DNA of 17,069 nt from Mycoplasmataceae bacterium (GTDB lineage Bacteria > Bacillota_I > Bacilli_A > Mycoplasmatales > Mycoplasmoidaceae). Every line of letters starts with the position of its first letter. Positions within the stretch are counted from its first letter, which is position 1. Positions 1-8,131 of this stretch are shown here, piece by piece. The notes below the pieces were generated by a model. The model did no database searches. It worked only from the letters and a program-made list of their open reading frames with translations, and had not been told where the DNA came from. The stretch lies in assembly GCA_031278855.1 (NCBI GenBank), contig JAITJR010000099.1:1-17069 (forward strand), in the 5' to 3' direction. The position numbers were made by a program, and so were the translations under genes.

Positions 1-2
1 GG

Positions 3-635
3 GTACTCCTCTCCATTACTCTTCCGTCTTCCATCGCCTCCATCGGCAATCGTGCCTTCGAAAACTGCGTAGGATTAAAAGCAATTGATTTGTCTTCCGC
101 GTCGAATATAACTAGTCATCTCGGCTTTGATGTCTTCACTAATTGTACGAATTTAAAAACTATTGATTTGTCTTCCACGAAGATACCTTATGTCAACTAT
201 TCCTTCGAAGGCTGTACGGCCCTCACCAATATTACCTTTCCAGATTCACTTGTATTCATCGGCACTTGTACCTTCTTAAACTGTACGGCACTAACTACTA
301 TTGATCTCTCTAAAACAAAAGTCACTTCTATCAGCTCTTATGCCTTTGATGGGTGTATGGGTTTAACAACCCTAAAGCTTTCGAGTGCTATGTTTGCCTC
401 CGACAACAAAGCTTACATCGCCTCTTATGCCTTCCATGGGTGTACAAAATTAAACGCTATCTATATTCCAGATGATGCAGTATCGGTACCAGCAGGATGA
501 GATAACTACAATACGAATGCCTTCTCTGGCTGCTCGGAGAACGGCATAATTTATTATTCAGGTAGTGTGGCAAATTTAGCTATTAATTTTAAAGATTTGT
601 TTGAAGGTTTAAGTAAATGATCAATAGGATCTTAA
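3..635 (+). CDS. BspA-like leucine-rich-repeat (LRR_5) protein, 3' part
   Basis: The reading frame is open from the left edge, so the start lies outside the window; 210 residues are visible. It carries at least seven repeats of about 22-28 residues, each with an F-x-x-C core (FENC, FTNC, FEGC, FLNC, FDGC, FHGC, FSGC) followed by a leucine/isoleucine pattern such as TNLKTIDLSS. This is the BspA/LRR_5 pattern, known from bacterial and trichomonad surface proteins that bind host components; a surface or adhesive role here is inference. Two in-frame UGA codons (498-500 and 618-620) must be read as Trp (AGWDNYN, SKWSIGS) to reach the UAA at 633-635; with the standard code the protein would end just before the last F-x-x-C repeat. 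No membrane anchor or sorting motif is visible at the C-terminus. It converges on the ribosomal operon and is unrelated to it. Confidence 0.85.
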
Positions 636-695
636 ATATAATTACCACAAATTACAAACATTCTGAAATTCTTCATCACTCGTAAGTTTTATGTA

Positions 696-730
696 CAAAA
701 AAAGCAAACGTCAAAAGATACATTTACTTT
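696..730 (-). terminator. Rho-independent terminator ending the ribosomal operon / tRNA-Thr
   Basis: On the minus strand AAAGTAAA (730-723) pairs with TTTGCTTT (708-701), eight pairs with one G-U, closed by a 14-base loop and followed by a run of seven T. Read from the plus strand the same stem has one A-C mismatch and is followed by T-rich sequence, so it may also end the converging LRR gene. The stem is AU-rich and weak, hence moderate confidence. Confidence 0.5.
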
Positions 731-751
731 GTTTTTATTGATATTTTTTTC

Positions 752-825
752 TGGTGCTGAATCCGAGAATCGAACTCGGGGCTAGAGCTTACCATGCTCT
801 TGTTTTACCACTAAACTAATTCAGC
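752..825 (-). tRNA. tRNA-Thr (anticodon GGU)
   Basis: A full 74-base cloverleaf can be drawn. The acceptor stem is GCTGAAT/ATTCAGC with discriminator A and an encoded CCA (752-754). The D arm is GTTT-AGTGGTA-AAAC. The anticodon arm is AGAGC-ATGGTAA-GCTCT, placing GGT at positions 34-36, which reads ACC and ACU. There is a four-base variable loop, and the T arm is CCGAG-TTCGATT-CTCGG. G1-C72 and C2-G71, known threonine identity pairs, are present. It lies 64 bases after rplQ in the same direction, with no convincing promoter of its own, so it is probably on the tail of the ribosomal transcript. Confidence 0.93.
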
Positions 826-855
826 AAGAATTAATGCTAAAATGAATTTGGGGCA

Positions 856-884
856 ATAAATTAATCGTTTGCTAAGTAATTTAT
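856..884. repeat. AT-only inverted repeat between rplQ and tRNA-Thr
   Basis: ATAAATTA (856-863) is matched by TAATTTAT (877-884) across a 13-base spacer. There is no T-run on either side, so it is not a terminator. It could be a processing site between rplQ mRNA and the tRNA, or chance in AT-rich DNA. Confidence 0.3.
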
Positions 885-889
885 GGGTT

Positions 890-1246
890 TTAAACTAACT
901 CTAAAATAGCCACTTCAGTACGATCCCCAGGTCGTTTACCTAGTCGCAATACACGCGTATAACCACCTTTACGTTGGGTGTATTTTTTAGCAATTTCTTC
1001 TAATCTCTTCACGATGGCAATTCGATCTAACTTCTTGGTGTTTTTAACAACCGATAAAATACGACGCTTGCTATCTAAAGTATTTTTTTTAGCCATGGTA
1101 ATAATCCGTTCCACATGTTTTTGGGTTTCTTTGGCCTTAGTGAAAGTAGTGCTAATTTTACCATAGGCAATTACATCACTCACTTGTTGACGAATTACCA
1201 TTTGTCTTCAAGCGGATGTTTTACCTGGTTTATTTACGTAGGACAC
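890..1246 (-). CDS. rplQ: 50S ribosomal protein L17
   Basis: A 118-residue protein of the large subunit, close to the usual L17 length. The start is a GTG at 1246, giving the L17 opening (M)SYVNKPGKTSAWRQMVIRQQ. It is preceded at eight bases by a perfect AGGAGG (1255-1260) lying inside the end of rpoA. Codon 13 is UGA read as Trp; a standard-code reading would begin wrongly at the ATG at 1201 and lose 15 residues. The end is typical (RTEVAILELV). It is the last protein gene of the cluster, three bases after the rpoA stop, consistent with the usual rpoA-rplQ pair. Confidence 0.96.
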
Positions 1247-1249
1247 GGT

Positions 1250-2233
1250 TTATTCCTCCTTGAAAGTTAAACCATATTCAACTAATTGTTTTTGAATTTC
1301 ACGTAATGATTTTTTACCAAGATTTTTAATCTTTTCCACTTCTTCTTTCGTCATCGCAGTTAATTCATTAATAGTTTGAATGCCCCGTCGCTTTAAGCAA
1401 TTATAAGAACGCACTGAAAGGGTCAATTCTTCAATTGGAATGGAAAGACCTTCTTGTTTCTTTTCTTCTTCGTGTTCTTTAATAATTTGCATTGTCTCAA
1501 TAGCAGTATTCACATCAATTAATGGTTTCAAGTGTTCGCTTAAAATCTTGGCTGCTACCGCGACTGCATCTTGTGGTGAGATTGCTCCATTGGTAGCGAC
1601 ATCTAAAGTTAAAATATCACCAGTGACAGTCTTCGATATTTTTTGTTCTTCAATGGTATATCCAACACGAATGATTGGACTAAAATTAGAGTCGGTGGCA
1701 ATAATGTTTAAACTATTAACCATTTCCCGGTTTTGGGCAAAAGTACGGAAACCACGACCACGCATCGCGAAAATATCAATATCAAGTTTGGTGTTGGCAT
1801 TAGTTACCGTAGTAATGTATAAATCTTTGTTAATAATATTAAATCCACTTGGTAATTGAATATCACTAGCGTAAATTTCACCAATACCTTTTTTGGCAAT
1901 TTTTAAGGTTGGTCATTGCTCAATTTTCGTACTAGCTAATTCATCATCACTAATAATATTTTCATCAATTGTAACTACTAAATTTTTTAAATTCAAAACA
2001 ATTTGGGTAACATCTTCTTTCACACCACTAATGGCTTGAAACTCGTGATTAATGCCTGGAATTTTAATTGCAAAAACACTAGCTCCTGGAATATTAGATA
2101 ACATGGTACGACGTAAAGCGTTACCTAAAGTTACCCCGAAACCTCTTTCTAAAGTACCGATCGTGAATCTAGCTTGTTGACTATTAGTCGATTCAATCTC
2201 CGGTTTAATTGTATATTTTAAGAATTTTTCCAT
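1250..2233 (-). CDS. rpoA: DNA-directed RNA polymerase subunit alpha
   Basis: This 327-residue protein is the alpha subunit that dimerises to seed RNA polymerase assembly. The N-terminal domain is clear (RFTIGTLERGFGVTLGNALRRTML, split here as RFTIGTLERG and GNALRRTML, residues about 22-45; VKEDVTQIVLNLKNL near 70-85). The C-terminal domain that contacts UP elements and activators shows the helix-hairpin-helix pattern (LTLSVRSYNCLKRRGI, then KIKNLGKKSLREI) at about residues 264-315. Codon 107 (1913-1915) is UGA for Trp; without it the gene would look split in two. AAGGAG sits a few bases before the ATG at 2233. It follows rpsK by 18 bases. Confidence 0.97.
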
Positions 2234-2251
2234 TATTAATCTCCTTGGTAA

Positions 2252-2674
2252 TTATCTTGGTTTCTTAGGTGGACGACAACCATTGTGGGGAATTGCGGTC
2301 ACATCATTCATTTCCGTAATTTCTAATCCAGCCGCACTAAGCGAACGAATCGCGGTATCCTTGCCTTGACCTGTGCCGTTCACATTTACAATGATACTTT
2401 TTAAGCCTAAAGCAATGGCGTTTTTAGCAGCAGCGATTGCTGCTAATCCAGCGGCATAAGGAGTTGATTTTTTACTACCTTTATATCCAATGCTTCCCGA
2501 AGAACTTCAGGTAATGGCATTGCCTTTTAGATCAGTTATGGTTACAATGGTATTATTAACTGTAGCGTGAATGTGAGCGACACCATGTACATCAACCAAC
2601 TTACGTTTTTTACGAGGTTTAACTTTTTTAGAACCACTCGTGGTATTTTTTTCTTGTTTTTTAGTTTCTGCCAT
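2252..2674 (-). CDS. rpsK: 30S ribosomal protein S11
   Basis: A 140-residue small-subunit protein of the platform near the mRNA exit. Recognisable segments are [20 protein letters not shown], then [21 protein letters not shown] and the terminal [13 protein letters not shown]. The Trp of ITWSS (codon 56, 2507-2509) is UGA, which hides this gene from a standard-code scan. Before the conserved core there is a lysine-rich N-terminal tail of roughly 25 residues, typical in charge but a little long. The ATG at 2674 lies nine bases after the rpsM stop and has GGAGACTGGT upstream as ribosome binding site. Confidence 0.96.
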
Positions 2675-2683
2675 ACCAGTCTC

Positions 2684-3061
2684 CTAATTCTTAGTTTCCA
2701 CTTTCTTATTAGCCACTGTTTTACGCGGACCTTTTCTAGTACGAGCATTGGACTTAGTTCTCTGACCACGAACTGGTAAACCACGACGATGACGAATACC
2801 ACGGTAACAACCAATTTCAATCAAACGTTTAATGTTCATCGCGACATCACGTCTTAAATCACCTTCGATCGCCAATTTAATTGCCACCTCACGAATTGCT
2901 GCTAACTCTTGTTCGGTTAATTCGTTGACCCTTTTTTCAGGATCCACATGAGCTTGGGCGACAATCTTGCGCCCTGTGGAAATACCAATGCCAAAAATTG
3001 CCGTAAGGGCAAACGGAATTTTTTTATTATTGGGAATATCTACACCTAGTAAACGTGCCAT
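2684..3061 (-). CDS. rpsM: 30S ribosomal protein S13
   Basis: A 125-residue protein of the small-subunit head that contacts the P-site tRNA and the inter-subunit bridges. The opening [19 protein letters not shown], the helix-two-turn-helix region ([12 protein letters not shown]) and the basic tail ([20 protein letters not shown]) are standard for the family. AAGGAG lies about 11 bases before the ATG. It follows rpmJ by 22 bases, in the usual alpha-operon order rpmJ-rpsM-rpsK-rpoA-rplQ. Confidence 0.97.
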   Translation of the reverse strand: MARLLGVDIPNNKKIPFALTAIFGIGISTGRKIVAQAHVDPEKRVNELTEQELAAIREVAIKLAIEGDLRRDVAMNIKRLIEIGCYRGIRHRRGLPVRGQRTKSNARTRKGPRKTVANKKVETKN

Positions 3062-3083
3062 TATTAATTATTGATCTCCTTCA

Positions 3084-3197
3084 TTAACCTTGTCGTTGTT
3101 TATGCTTAGGATTTTTACATATTACCATAATGCGGCGGTGTCGTTTGATCACTTTGCAATCTTTACAAATTGGTTTAACTGACGCTCTAACTTTCAT
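3084..3197 (-). CDS. rpmJ: 50S ribosomal protein L36, zinc-binding form
   Basis: A 37-residue protein, the family's normal size: [14 protein letters not shown] at the start and [10 protein letters not shown] at the end. The zinc ligands of the C+ form are all present (Cys11, Cys14, Cys27, His32). The ATG at 3197 has AGGAAG seven bases upstream and starts the family exactly. The frame is open further upstream to 3302 and would add a hydrophobic stretch, but that has no good start and is a shadow of the preceding unknown ORF, whose stop overlaps this start by 11 bases. Confidence 0.95.
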   Translation of the reverse strand: MKVRASVKPICKDCKVIKRHRRIMVICKNPKHKQRQG

Positions 3198-3414
3198 ATG
3201 CACTTCCTGTTTTTTGGTACTGAACATTAGTTGTGTTACTAATAAAACTATCGTCAACATTGCCAACTTCATTGACCATAACACCACGAGCAGTAGCAAC
3301 AATTATGCTACAAATAACCATTTGCACAAAAACACGAAAAACAACCTTACTAGAATTACGGATCGCAATTCCTTGTTTTTTTTCACTGATATTATTGTGA
3401 TTTTCACTAATCAT
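3187..3414 (-). CDS. Hypothetical 75-residue protein between infA and rpmJ
   Basis: I do not recognise this protein. From the ATG at 3414 it reads [20 protein letters not shown], then a hydrophobic stretch at about residues 24-48 ([20 protein letters not shown] in its core) and a polar Asn/Ser/Thr-rich tail ending GSAYES. The hydrophobic part could be one membrane segment but contains Arg27 and Arg43, so this is uncertain. GGAAGGA lies seven bases before the ATG, a good ribosome binding site, and favours this start over the ATG seven codons upstream (3435). Codons end mostly in A or T like the neighbours. Its UAG stop overlaps the rpmJ start by 11 bases, suggesting translational coupling. In the usual bacterial order infA and rpmJ are adjacent, so this is an insertion in the operon. 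It could also be non-coding. Confidence 0.45.
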   Translation of the reverse strand: MISENHNNISEKKQGIAIRNSSKVVFRVFVQMVICSIIVATARGVMVNEVGNVDDSFISNTTNVQYQKTGSAYES

Positions 3415-3486
3415 TACTTGTCCTTCCAAAATCATTTATTGTTAGATTTGGGGCGATAATTATACACATGTTTAATAATTATATAA

Positions 3487-3699
3487 TTAATTTCTATATG
3501 TGATGCGTCCTTTTGTCAAATCGTAAGGGCTCAATTCAACCGTAACTGCATCGCCTTTGAGGATTTGAATATGATGTTGACGCATTTTCCCACTCACTAC
3601 CGCATTAATTAATACTTTATTTTCCAGTTCCACCTTATAGGTACTGTTAGGAAATACTTCTTTAATAATTCCGCTCATTTTTATTGTGTCGTTTGCCAT
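3487..3699 (-). CDS. infA: Translation initiation factor IF-1
   Basis: A 70-residue S1/OB-fold protein that sits in the ribosomal A site during initiation. The pattern is standard: [39 protein letters not shown] and [17 protein letters not shown]. Length fits the family (about 71-72). The ATG at 3699 is preceded by AAGGAA at seven bases, and that binding site is the end of the tiny upstream ORF at 3704-3784. Downstream, before the next gene, there are 72 AT-rich bases with two TATAAT matches. Confidence 0.96.
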   Translation of the reverse strand: MANDTIKMSGIIKEVFPNSTYKVELENKVLINAVVSGKMRQHHIQILKGDAVTVELSPYDLTKGRITYRN

Positions 3700-3703
3700 G
3701 TTT

Positions 3704-3784
3704 TTATTCCTTATTTTTAATTGATGTTAATTTTATTTTTTTGACCTTATTTTGCCTAATGTTAATTTGATGTGTCGTCATCAT
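3704..3784 (-). CDS. Possible 26-codon basic leader peptide between map and infA
   Basis: Minus-strand ATG ATG at 3784 opens a frame of 26 residues, [20 protein letters not shown] with a short lysine-rich end, stopping at UAA four bases before the infA ATG. AAAGG precedes the two ATGs at three or six bases. It fills the whole map-infA gap (10 bases after the map stop) and its last codons form the infA ribosome binding site. In Bacillus a small KOW-domain gene (ybzG) occupies this place; no KOW motif is visible here. The segment also holds a 10-base direct repeat (3724-3733 and 3759-3768), so it may simply be AT-rich spacer. Confidence 0.25.
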   Translation of the reverse strand: MMTTHQINIRQNKVKKIKLTSIKNKE

Positions 3785-3794
3785 TTACCTTTAA

Positions 3795-4556
3795 CTACGA
3801 ATCATGCCACTCTCCTGTTAGTACTTCGCAACCATCAGTAGTGACTAACACCATGTGTTCTCATTGACAAGTTAATTGATGATTTTTACTCTTCACTGTT
3901 CATTGATCCACGGGATCAATGAAGTAGGCATCGCTACCTGTCATTAACATAGGTTCAATGCATAAAGTCATCCCAGGCACAACTTTTGGGCCAGTATGTG
4001 GTTTACCATAATTTAAAATAATGGGGTCTTCATGTAAATAATTGCCACAACCATGACCACCAAAATCTTTCATGACAGTATAACCATGAGCTTGGGCGAC
4101 ATTAGCAATCGTATGACTAATGTCACCAATGTGAATACCTGGTTTAATAACTTGAATCGCTTGTCACAAAGCAGCTTGGGTGGCAACATTAATTTTAGCT
4201 GGCACATCACTAGTGGGAGCAACATGAATGGTAAAAGCCGCATCGCAAACATGCTGCTGGTATGTAATTCCTAAATCAAATGTGATCAAATCATTAGGTT
4301 GAATTACATAATCTCTAGGGATGCCGTGAATCAATTCATCGTTGACACTAATACATAAATGTTTAGGGAAACCGTGGTATTGTCAAAAACTACAGGTCGC
4401 TCCCAGTGATGCGACTAACTCCGCCACTTGTTCGTCCAAAGCATTTAAATTTACGCCCACTTTGGTATTGGCGATCAACATTACCCTTACTTTTTTTCAA
4501 ATAGTGGCAGCGGTTTTAATTAAATTAATATCAGTACTAGATTTAATGTAAATCAT
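3795..4556 (-). CDS. map: Type I methionine aminopeptidase
   Basis: A 253-residue enzyme that removes the initiator methionine from new proteins. All metal and active-site residues can be seen: His77 (NDELIHGIP), Asp94 (ITFDLGI), Asp105 (CDAAFT), His168 (GGHGCG), Glu201 (CIEPM) and Glu233 (QWEHMV). This is the short type I form without an N-terminal extension. Five Trp codons are UGA (residues 20, 58, 131, 219, 232) and one is UGG (250), so a standard-code scan sees only fragments. The ATG at 4556 directly follows the adk stop (TAAATG), and no clear Shine-Dalgarno is present, so translation is probably coupled to adk. Confidence 0.96.
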
Positions 4557-5204
4557 TTATTGCTCAATTAATTTCACTACTTCAGGTAAGATCGCTGCAA
4601 TCCCGTTGTTGGCATCAATGCGATATAGGTTACCACTACCATGATAATACTCAATCAAACCACTAGTCACTTCCTGATACAAATCAAACCGGTTACTAAT
4701 CGTATCGTGGTTATCATCTTTTCGTTGAATTAAAAATTCACCATCATAATCACAGATGCTATCCATCTTCGGTTTTTTAAAATAAATGTTGTAAATCGCG
4801 CCACATTTTGGGCAAAGTCGGCGACCAATAATTCGTTTAATCGCTAATTCTTTTTCAACATCAATTAATAAAATTAAATTAGGTTTAATAATGTTATCCA
4901 AAAATTGGGCTTGCACTGGGGTACGGGGATAACCATCTAAAATAAAACTAATTTTATTGTTAACCAAATTTAATAGTTGTTCTTTCACAACGGCGTTAGT
5001 GACATCATCGCTCACTAATGCCCCTGTAGCAACAATATTTTTTAATTGTTGTCCCAACGGGGTGTTATCAGCAATCACTTTGCGAAACATGTCTCCAGTT
5101 GATAAATGTTTAAACTTATATTGTTCAATTAAATATTTAGCTAATGTGCCCTTACCACTACCAGGAGCTCCTAATAAGATAATATGATAATTAGGTTTTA
5201 TCAT
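4557..5204 (-). CDS. adk: Adenylate kinase, long zinc-LID form
   Basis: This 215-residue cytosolic enzyme converts AMP and ATP to two ADP. The P-loop is GAPGSGKGT (residues 12-20); STGDMFR (35-41) and DGYPRT (90-95) are the AMP and catalytic motifs; GRRLCP starts the LID. The LID carries Cys131, Cys134, Cys151 and Asp154, the C-x2-C-x16-C-x2-D zinc site of Gram-positive-type enzymes. The ATG at 5204 lies inside secY, overlapping its last codons by seven bases, with AAGG about 13 bases upstream, so coupling to secY is likely. The secY-adk-map order is the standard spc-operon end in Firmicutes and Mollicutes. Confidence 0.97.
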   Translation of the reverse strand: MIKPNYHIILLGAPGSGKGTLAKYLIEQYKFKHLSTGDMFRKVIADNTPLGQQLKNIVATGALVSDDVTNAVVKEQLLNLVNNKISFILDGYPRTPVQAQFLDNIIKPNLILLIDVEKELAIKRIIGRRLCPKCGAIYNIYFKKPKMDSICDYDGEFLIQRKDDNHDTISNRFDLYQEVTSGLIEYYHGSGNLYRIDANNGIAAILPEVVKLIEQ

Positions 5205-6637
5205 AATTGTTCAACCTTAGTTTGGGCATCATCAATTTCTTCCACATGTTTGGATTCAATTCGACTACGCGTGATGTTATAACCACTAGTCGTTGAAGCA
5301 CTTTTGATTGAATTTCACAACTCCATGGTGGCGGTTACAATAATAATTAAACCTGTTCCCCCTAAGGCTAATCCACTCGGAATCGAAGTAATCTTAGCAA
5401 CAATGTATGGCAAGATCGCAATCAAAGCTAAAAATGGTCCACCAATCCAATTTACCCGACTCAGCACTTTGGTAATGTGACGCTCAGTGTCGGTGCCAGT
5501 TTTAATCCCTGGAATAAATTTACCACTCTTTTCAAAATTCTCTGACAACTGTTGTGGATTAATTTGAATATAAGAATAAAAGAAAGAAAATAAAACGATA
5601 AACACAAAATACAACACCAAGCCACTTGGGGTATTTAAAGTTAAATATCCATCCACCCCAGTACCATCACCAGCGATAAATCACTTTGTTTCACCTTGTG
5701 GTAAAAATTGGGCAATGGTCCCTGGAATAGTCATTACCGATGAAGCAAAAATAACTGGAATAACTCCAGCCGCATTTAATTTAATTGGTAGAAATGGCAA
5801 GTTATTAATATCGGTCGTTAATCCTTGGCCTGTTTGTTGAATTGGTATTTTACGAGTCGAGCCATTGACAAAAATAGTCGCAATCAAAATTAAAACAAAG
5901 AATAAAGCATATAACCCAGTTGCCATCACCAAGTTAATGGTGTAATTTGAATTTTGTGAATCCATTTTACCAGCAATGGTACGGAAGGCTTCCCGAAAGT
6001 TAGGAATAACCGAAGAGACAATACCAGCCAAAATTAATAAGGTGATGCCGTTACCCACACCACGTTTGGTGATGATATCTCCTAAAAAAATGGATATATA
6101 GGTTCCAGCCACCATAATCATCAACAAAGTCATAATTTGCCCAGGTGATAGTTCACCAATGGAACTGTGCCCAAAGATGCTAATCCCACTACCACTTTGT
6201 TGGTTATTTAATAATAAAGCCATCACGGCATAACCTTGTGCAATACAAAATGGTAAAGTAATGAAACGCGTAATTATTTCTAACTTACGACGACCTCTTT
6301 CCCCACCTTTTGCCATACGAGCCATGGGTGGAATTAAATCACTAGATAGTAATTGCACAATAATCTGGGCGGTAATATATGGACCCACCCCAACCGCAAA
6401 AATAGACATACGACTCAAGCCACCACCAGCTAATAAATCTAACATCCCAGCAAATGAATCGTTCGGATTAAAAGCATTAGCTGGTAATTTAATACCAGGA
6501 ATAGTTAAAGTACTACCAATTCGAAAAGCTAACAATAAAAACAAAGTAATCATCAAAGCACTAATAACTGTTTTATTAGTGAAGATTTCTTTAAGAATTG
6601 TTTTAGCTGATTTATATGTCTTAGTAGTAGCTGGCAT
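5198..6637 (-). CDS. secY: Protein translocase subunit SecY
   Basis: A 479-residue integral membrane protein, the channel of the Sec translocon, with about ten hydrophobic segments. Family landmarks are the plug/TM2 region ([20 protein letters not shown]), the cytosolic [36 protein letters not shown], and the loop ending [11 protein letters not shown]. Three UGA codons are used as Trp: 5681-5683 (TKWFIAG), 5315-5317 (MELWNS) and 5201-5203, the last residue, directly followed by UAA. The stop overlaps adk by seven bases. The start lies five bases after rplO with only a weak AATAAG upstream, so coupling to rplO is likely. The cytosolic C-terminus is polar and acidic/basic mixed, slightly longer than usual. 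Confidence 0.97.
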
Positions 6638-6642
6638 ATTTC

Positions 6643-7089
6643 TTATTTGATGATATTAATTTTTCCTTGGGCTTCTTCAATAGTTTTTTGAGCACCTTTA
6701 GTAAACACATGCGCATGCACTTCTAAAGCATTGGTTAATTTATCATTCCCAATTACTTTAATTGGCAATTTATTATTAGGAATGATGTGTTTATCTACCA
6801 ATATTTTACTATCAATTTGGGTGACTTTTAAATCGGCCAATTGTTTGATAGTGACTACATTATATTGCTTACGAAAATTAAAATTATTAAATCCTACTTT
6901 CGGTACTTTACGATAAATTGGCGTTTGACCACCTTCAAAGCCCAAACGTACGTGTCCAGATTTACGTTGCTTTTGTCCTTTGGTTCCTTTGCCACCAGTT
7001 TTACCAATGCCACTACCGAATCCACGTCCATAAGTTTTACGTTTATGACCACGTGACCCTTTGGCGTATTTTAAGTTACTCAATTCCAT
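6643..7089 (-). CDS. rplO: 50S ribosomal protein L15
   Basis: A 148-residue large-subunit protein. The glycine- and arginine-rich N-terminal arm that threads into 23S rRNA is typical (RGHKRKTYGRGFGSGIGKTG, residues 13-32), followed by RLGFEGGQTPIYRKVPKVGF and the globular C-terminal domain. AAGGAG precedes the ATG at seven bases. It starts 11 bases after rpsE; the rpmD gene (L30) that separates these two genes in most bacteria is missing. Confidence 0.97.
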   Translation of the reverse strand: MELSNLKYAKGSRGHKRKTYGRGFGSGIGKTGGKGTKGQKQRKSGHVRLGFEGGQTPIYRKVPKVGFNNFNFRKQYNVVTIKQLADLKVTQIDSKILVDKHIIPNNKLPIKVIGNDKLTNALEVHAHVFTKGAQKTIEEAQGKINIIK

Positions 7090-7100
7090 AAATGCACTCC

Positions 7101-7748
7101 TTATAATTCCTTAATATCTTTATCTCGTAATTTAGCAATCAACGAAGGATGACGTTGATTAATTAAACCATCAATCGTTGCTTGTACCATATTTAAAGCT
7201 GTATTACTACCTTTATTTTTAGTATAGATATCCTTGAAACCCACTAACTCGATTACCGCACGAATTGCTCCGCCAGCAATGATTCCGGTTCCTTCAGGGG
7301 CTGGTTTCAACAATACACTTGAAGCTCCATGACGTCCTAAAATTTCGTGATACAAAGTAAAACGTTTGTTCATGATAATTTCCACGATGTTCTTCCGAGC
7401 GTTTTTAATCGCTTTTTTGATCGCATTAGGTACTTCCGTTGATTTACCAACACCGTAACCAACTTTCCCGTTTTTGTCTCCAATTACCACCAAAGCACTA
7501 AAACGCATGTGACGTCCACCTTTGGTCGTTTTGGAAATTCGTTTAATGCCAACCACTTTTTCTTCAAAACCCATCTGGTTTACACGTGAACGTGTTTGAC
7601 GTTTAAAACCAAAATTACCACCTTTTCGATCGCCTCATTTTTTGGGAGTAGCTTCTTTTTCTTTTGCATCGGCTGGTTTCGGGGCTGATGGTGTTTTGGT
7701 ATTAATTGGTGTCGCTGCTAGCGGAGCCTTTTTTTCATTTTGTAACAT
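7101..7748 (-). CDS. rpsE: 30S ribosomal protein S5 with long N-terminal extension
   Basis: A 215-residue protein of the small subunit that forms part of the mRNA entry and shapes decoding accuracy. The double-stranded-RNA-binding domain and S5 fold are clear ([51 protein letters not shown]). About 55 residues come before the usual start, rich in Ala, Pro and Lys, then [16 protein letters not shown]. The Trp38 codon is UGA (7635-7637), which hides this extension from a standard-code reading. I chose the ATG at 7748 because AAAGGAAAGAG lies just upstream and the frame is open; the inner ATG at 7574 (MGFEEKV) has no such signal. Extended S5 proteins are known in Mollicutes. Confidence 0.93.
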
Positions 7749-7765
7749 GATCTATTCTCTTTCCT

Positions 7766-8122
7766 TTAAAACTTTAAGCCGCCACTACGAGCAGCATCGG
7801 CCAAAGCCTTTACTTGACCATGGTACGGATTACCGCCACGATCAAATACGACAGCTACAATTTTTTTAGCAATGGCTTTTTTGGCAATATCGGCACCGAC
7901 TAATTTGGCGGTAGCCACTGTAGCTAGTTGTTTAAGTTGCTTAGTTGAACTAGCGACTAAAGTTTTACCAACACTATCGTCAATAATTTGGGCAATAAGA
8001 TGATTATTACTCTTGGCAACGACTAATCTTGGTTTCTGATTGTCAAATTTATGTAAACGGTTAGTAATACGTTTATGACGTAATTGTCTTTTAGCTTTGC
8101 GATTAATATTAAGTTGTTTCAT
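7766..8122 (-). CDS. rplR: 50S ribosomal protein L18
   Basis: A 118-residue 5S rRNA-binding protein of the central protuberance, at normal length. It shows the basic start (MKQLNINRKAKRQLRHKRI), the core PRLVVAKSNNHLIAQIIDD and the conserved end FDRGGNPYHGQVKALADAAR. AGGAG lies about seven bases before the ATG and nine bases separate it from rplF. It is followed by rpsE after 17 bases. Confidence 0.97.
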   Translation of the reverse strand: MKQLNINRKAKRQLRHKRITNRLHKFDNQKPRLVVAKSNNHLIAQIIDDSVGKTLVASSTKQLKQLATVATAKLVGADIAKKAIAKKIVAVVFDRGGNPYHGQVKALADAARSGGLKF

Positions 8123-8131
8123 TACAATCTC

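Noticed and set aside
498..500. End of the LRR gene at the first UGA
   Set aside because: UGA is Trp in this genome, and the next residues continue the repeat pattern (NTNAFSGC) to a UAA at 633-635.
1440..1859. 139-residue plus-strand ORF opposite rpoA
   Set aside because: It is fully antisense to a well-conserved rpoA sequence, has no ribosome binding site that I could see and resembles no family.
1913..1915. rpoA split into two genes or a pseudogene
   Set aside because: The apparent stop is a UGA and both sides join in frame into a full-length alpha subunit; the same holds for rplC, rplE, rpsC, map and secY.
3198..3302. Hydrophobic in-frame extension upstream of L36, as a possible L36 fusion
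   Set aside because: It would need a TTG start without a binding site, and the family start at 3197 has AGGAAG at the right distance.
3130..3459. 109-residue plus-strand ORF over rpmJ and the infA-rpmJ gap
   Set aside because: It overlaps rpmJ on the opposite strand, is Asn/Thr-rich from AT-rich sequence, and lacks a start signal; the minus-strand frame in the gap has a proper one.
6261..6650. 129-residue plus-strand ORF opposite secY
   Set aside because: Antisense shadow of conserved secY; its hydrophobic pattern mirrors the membrane segments of the real gene.
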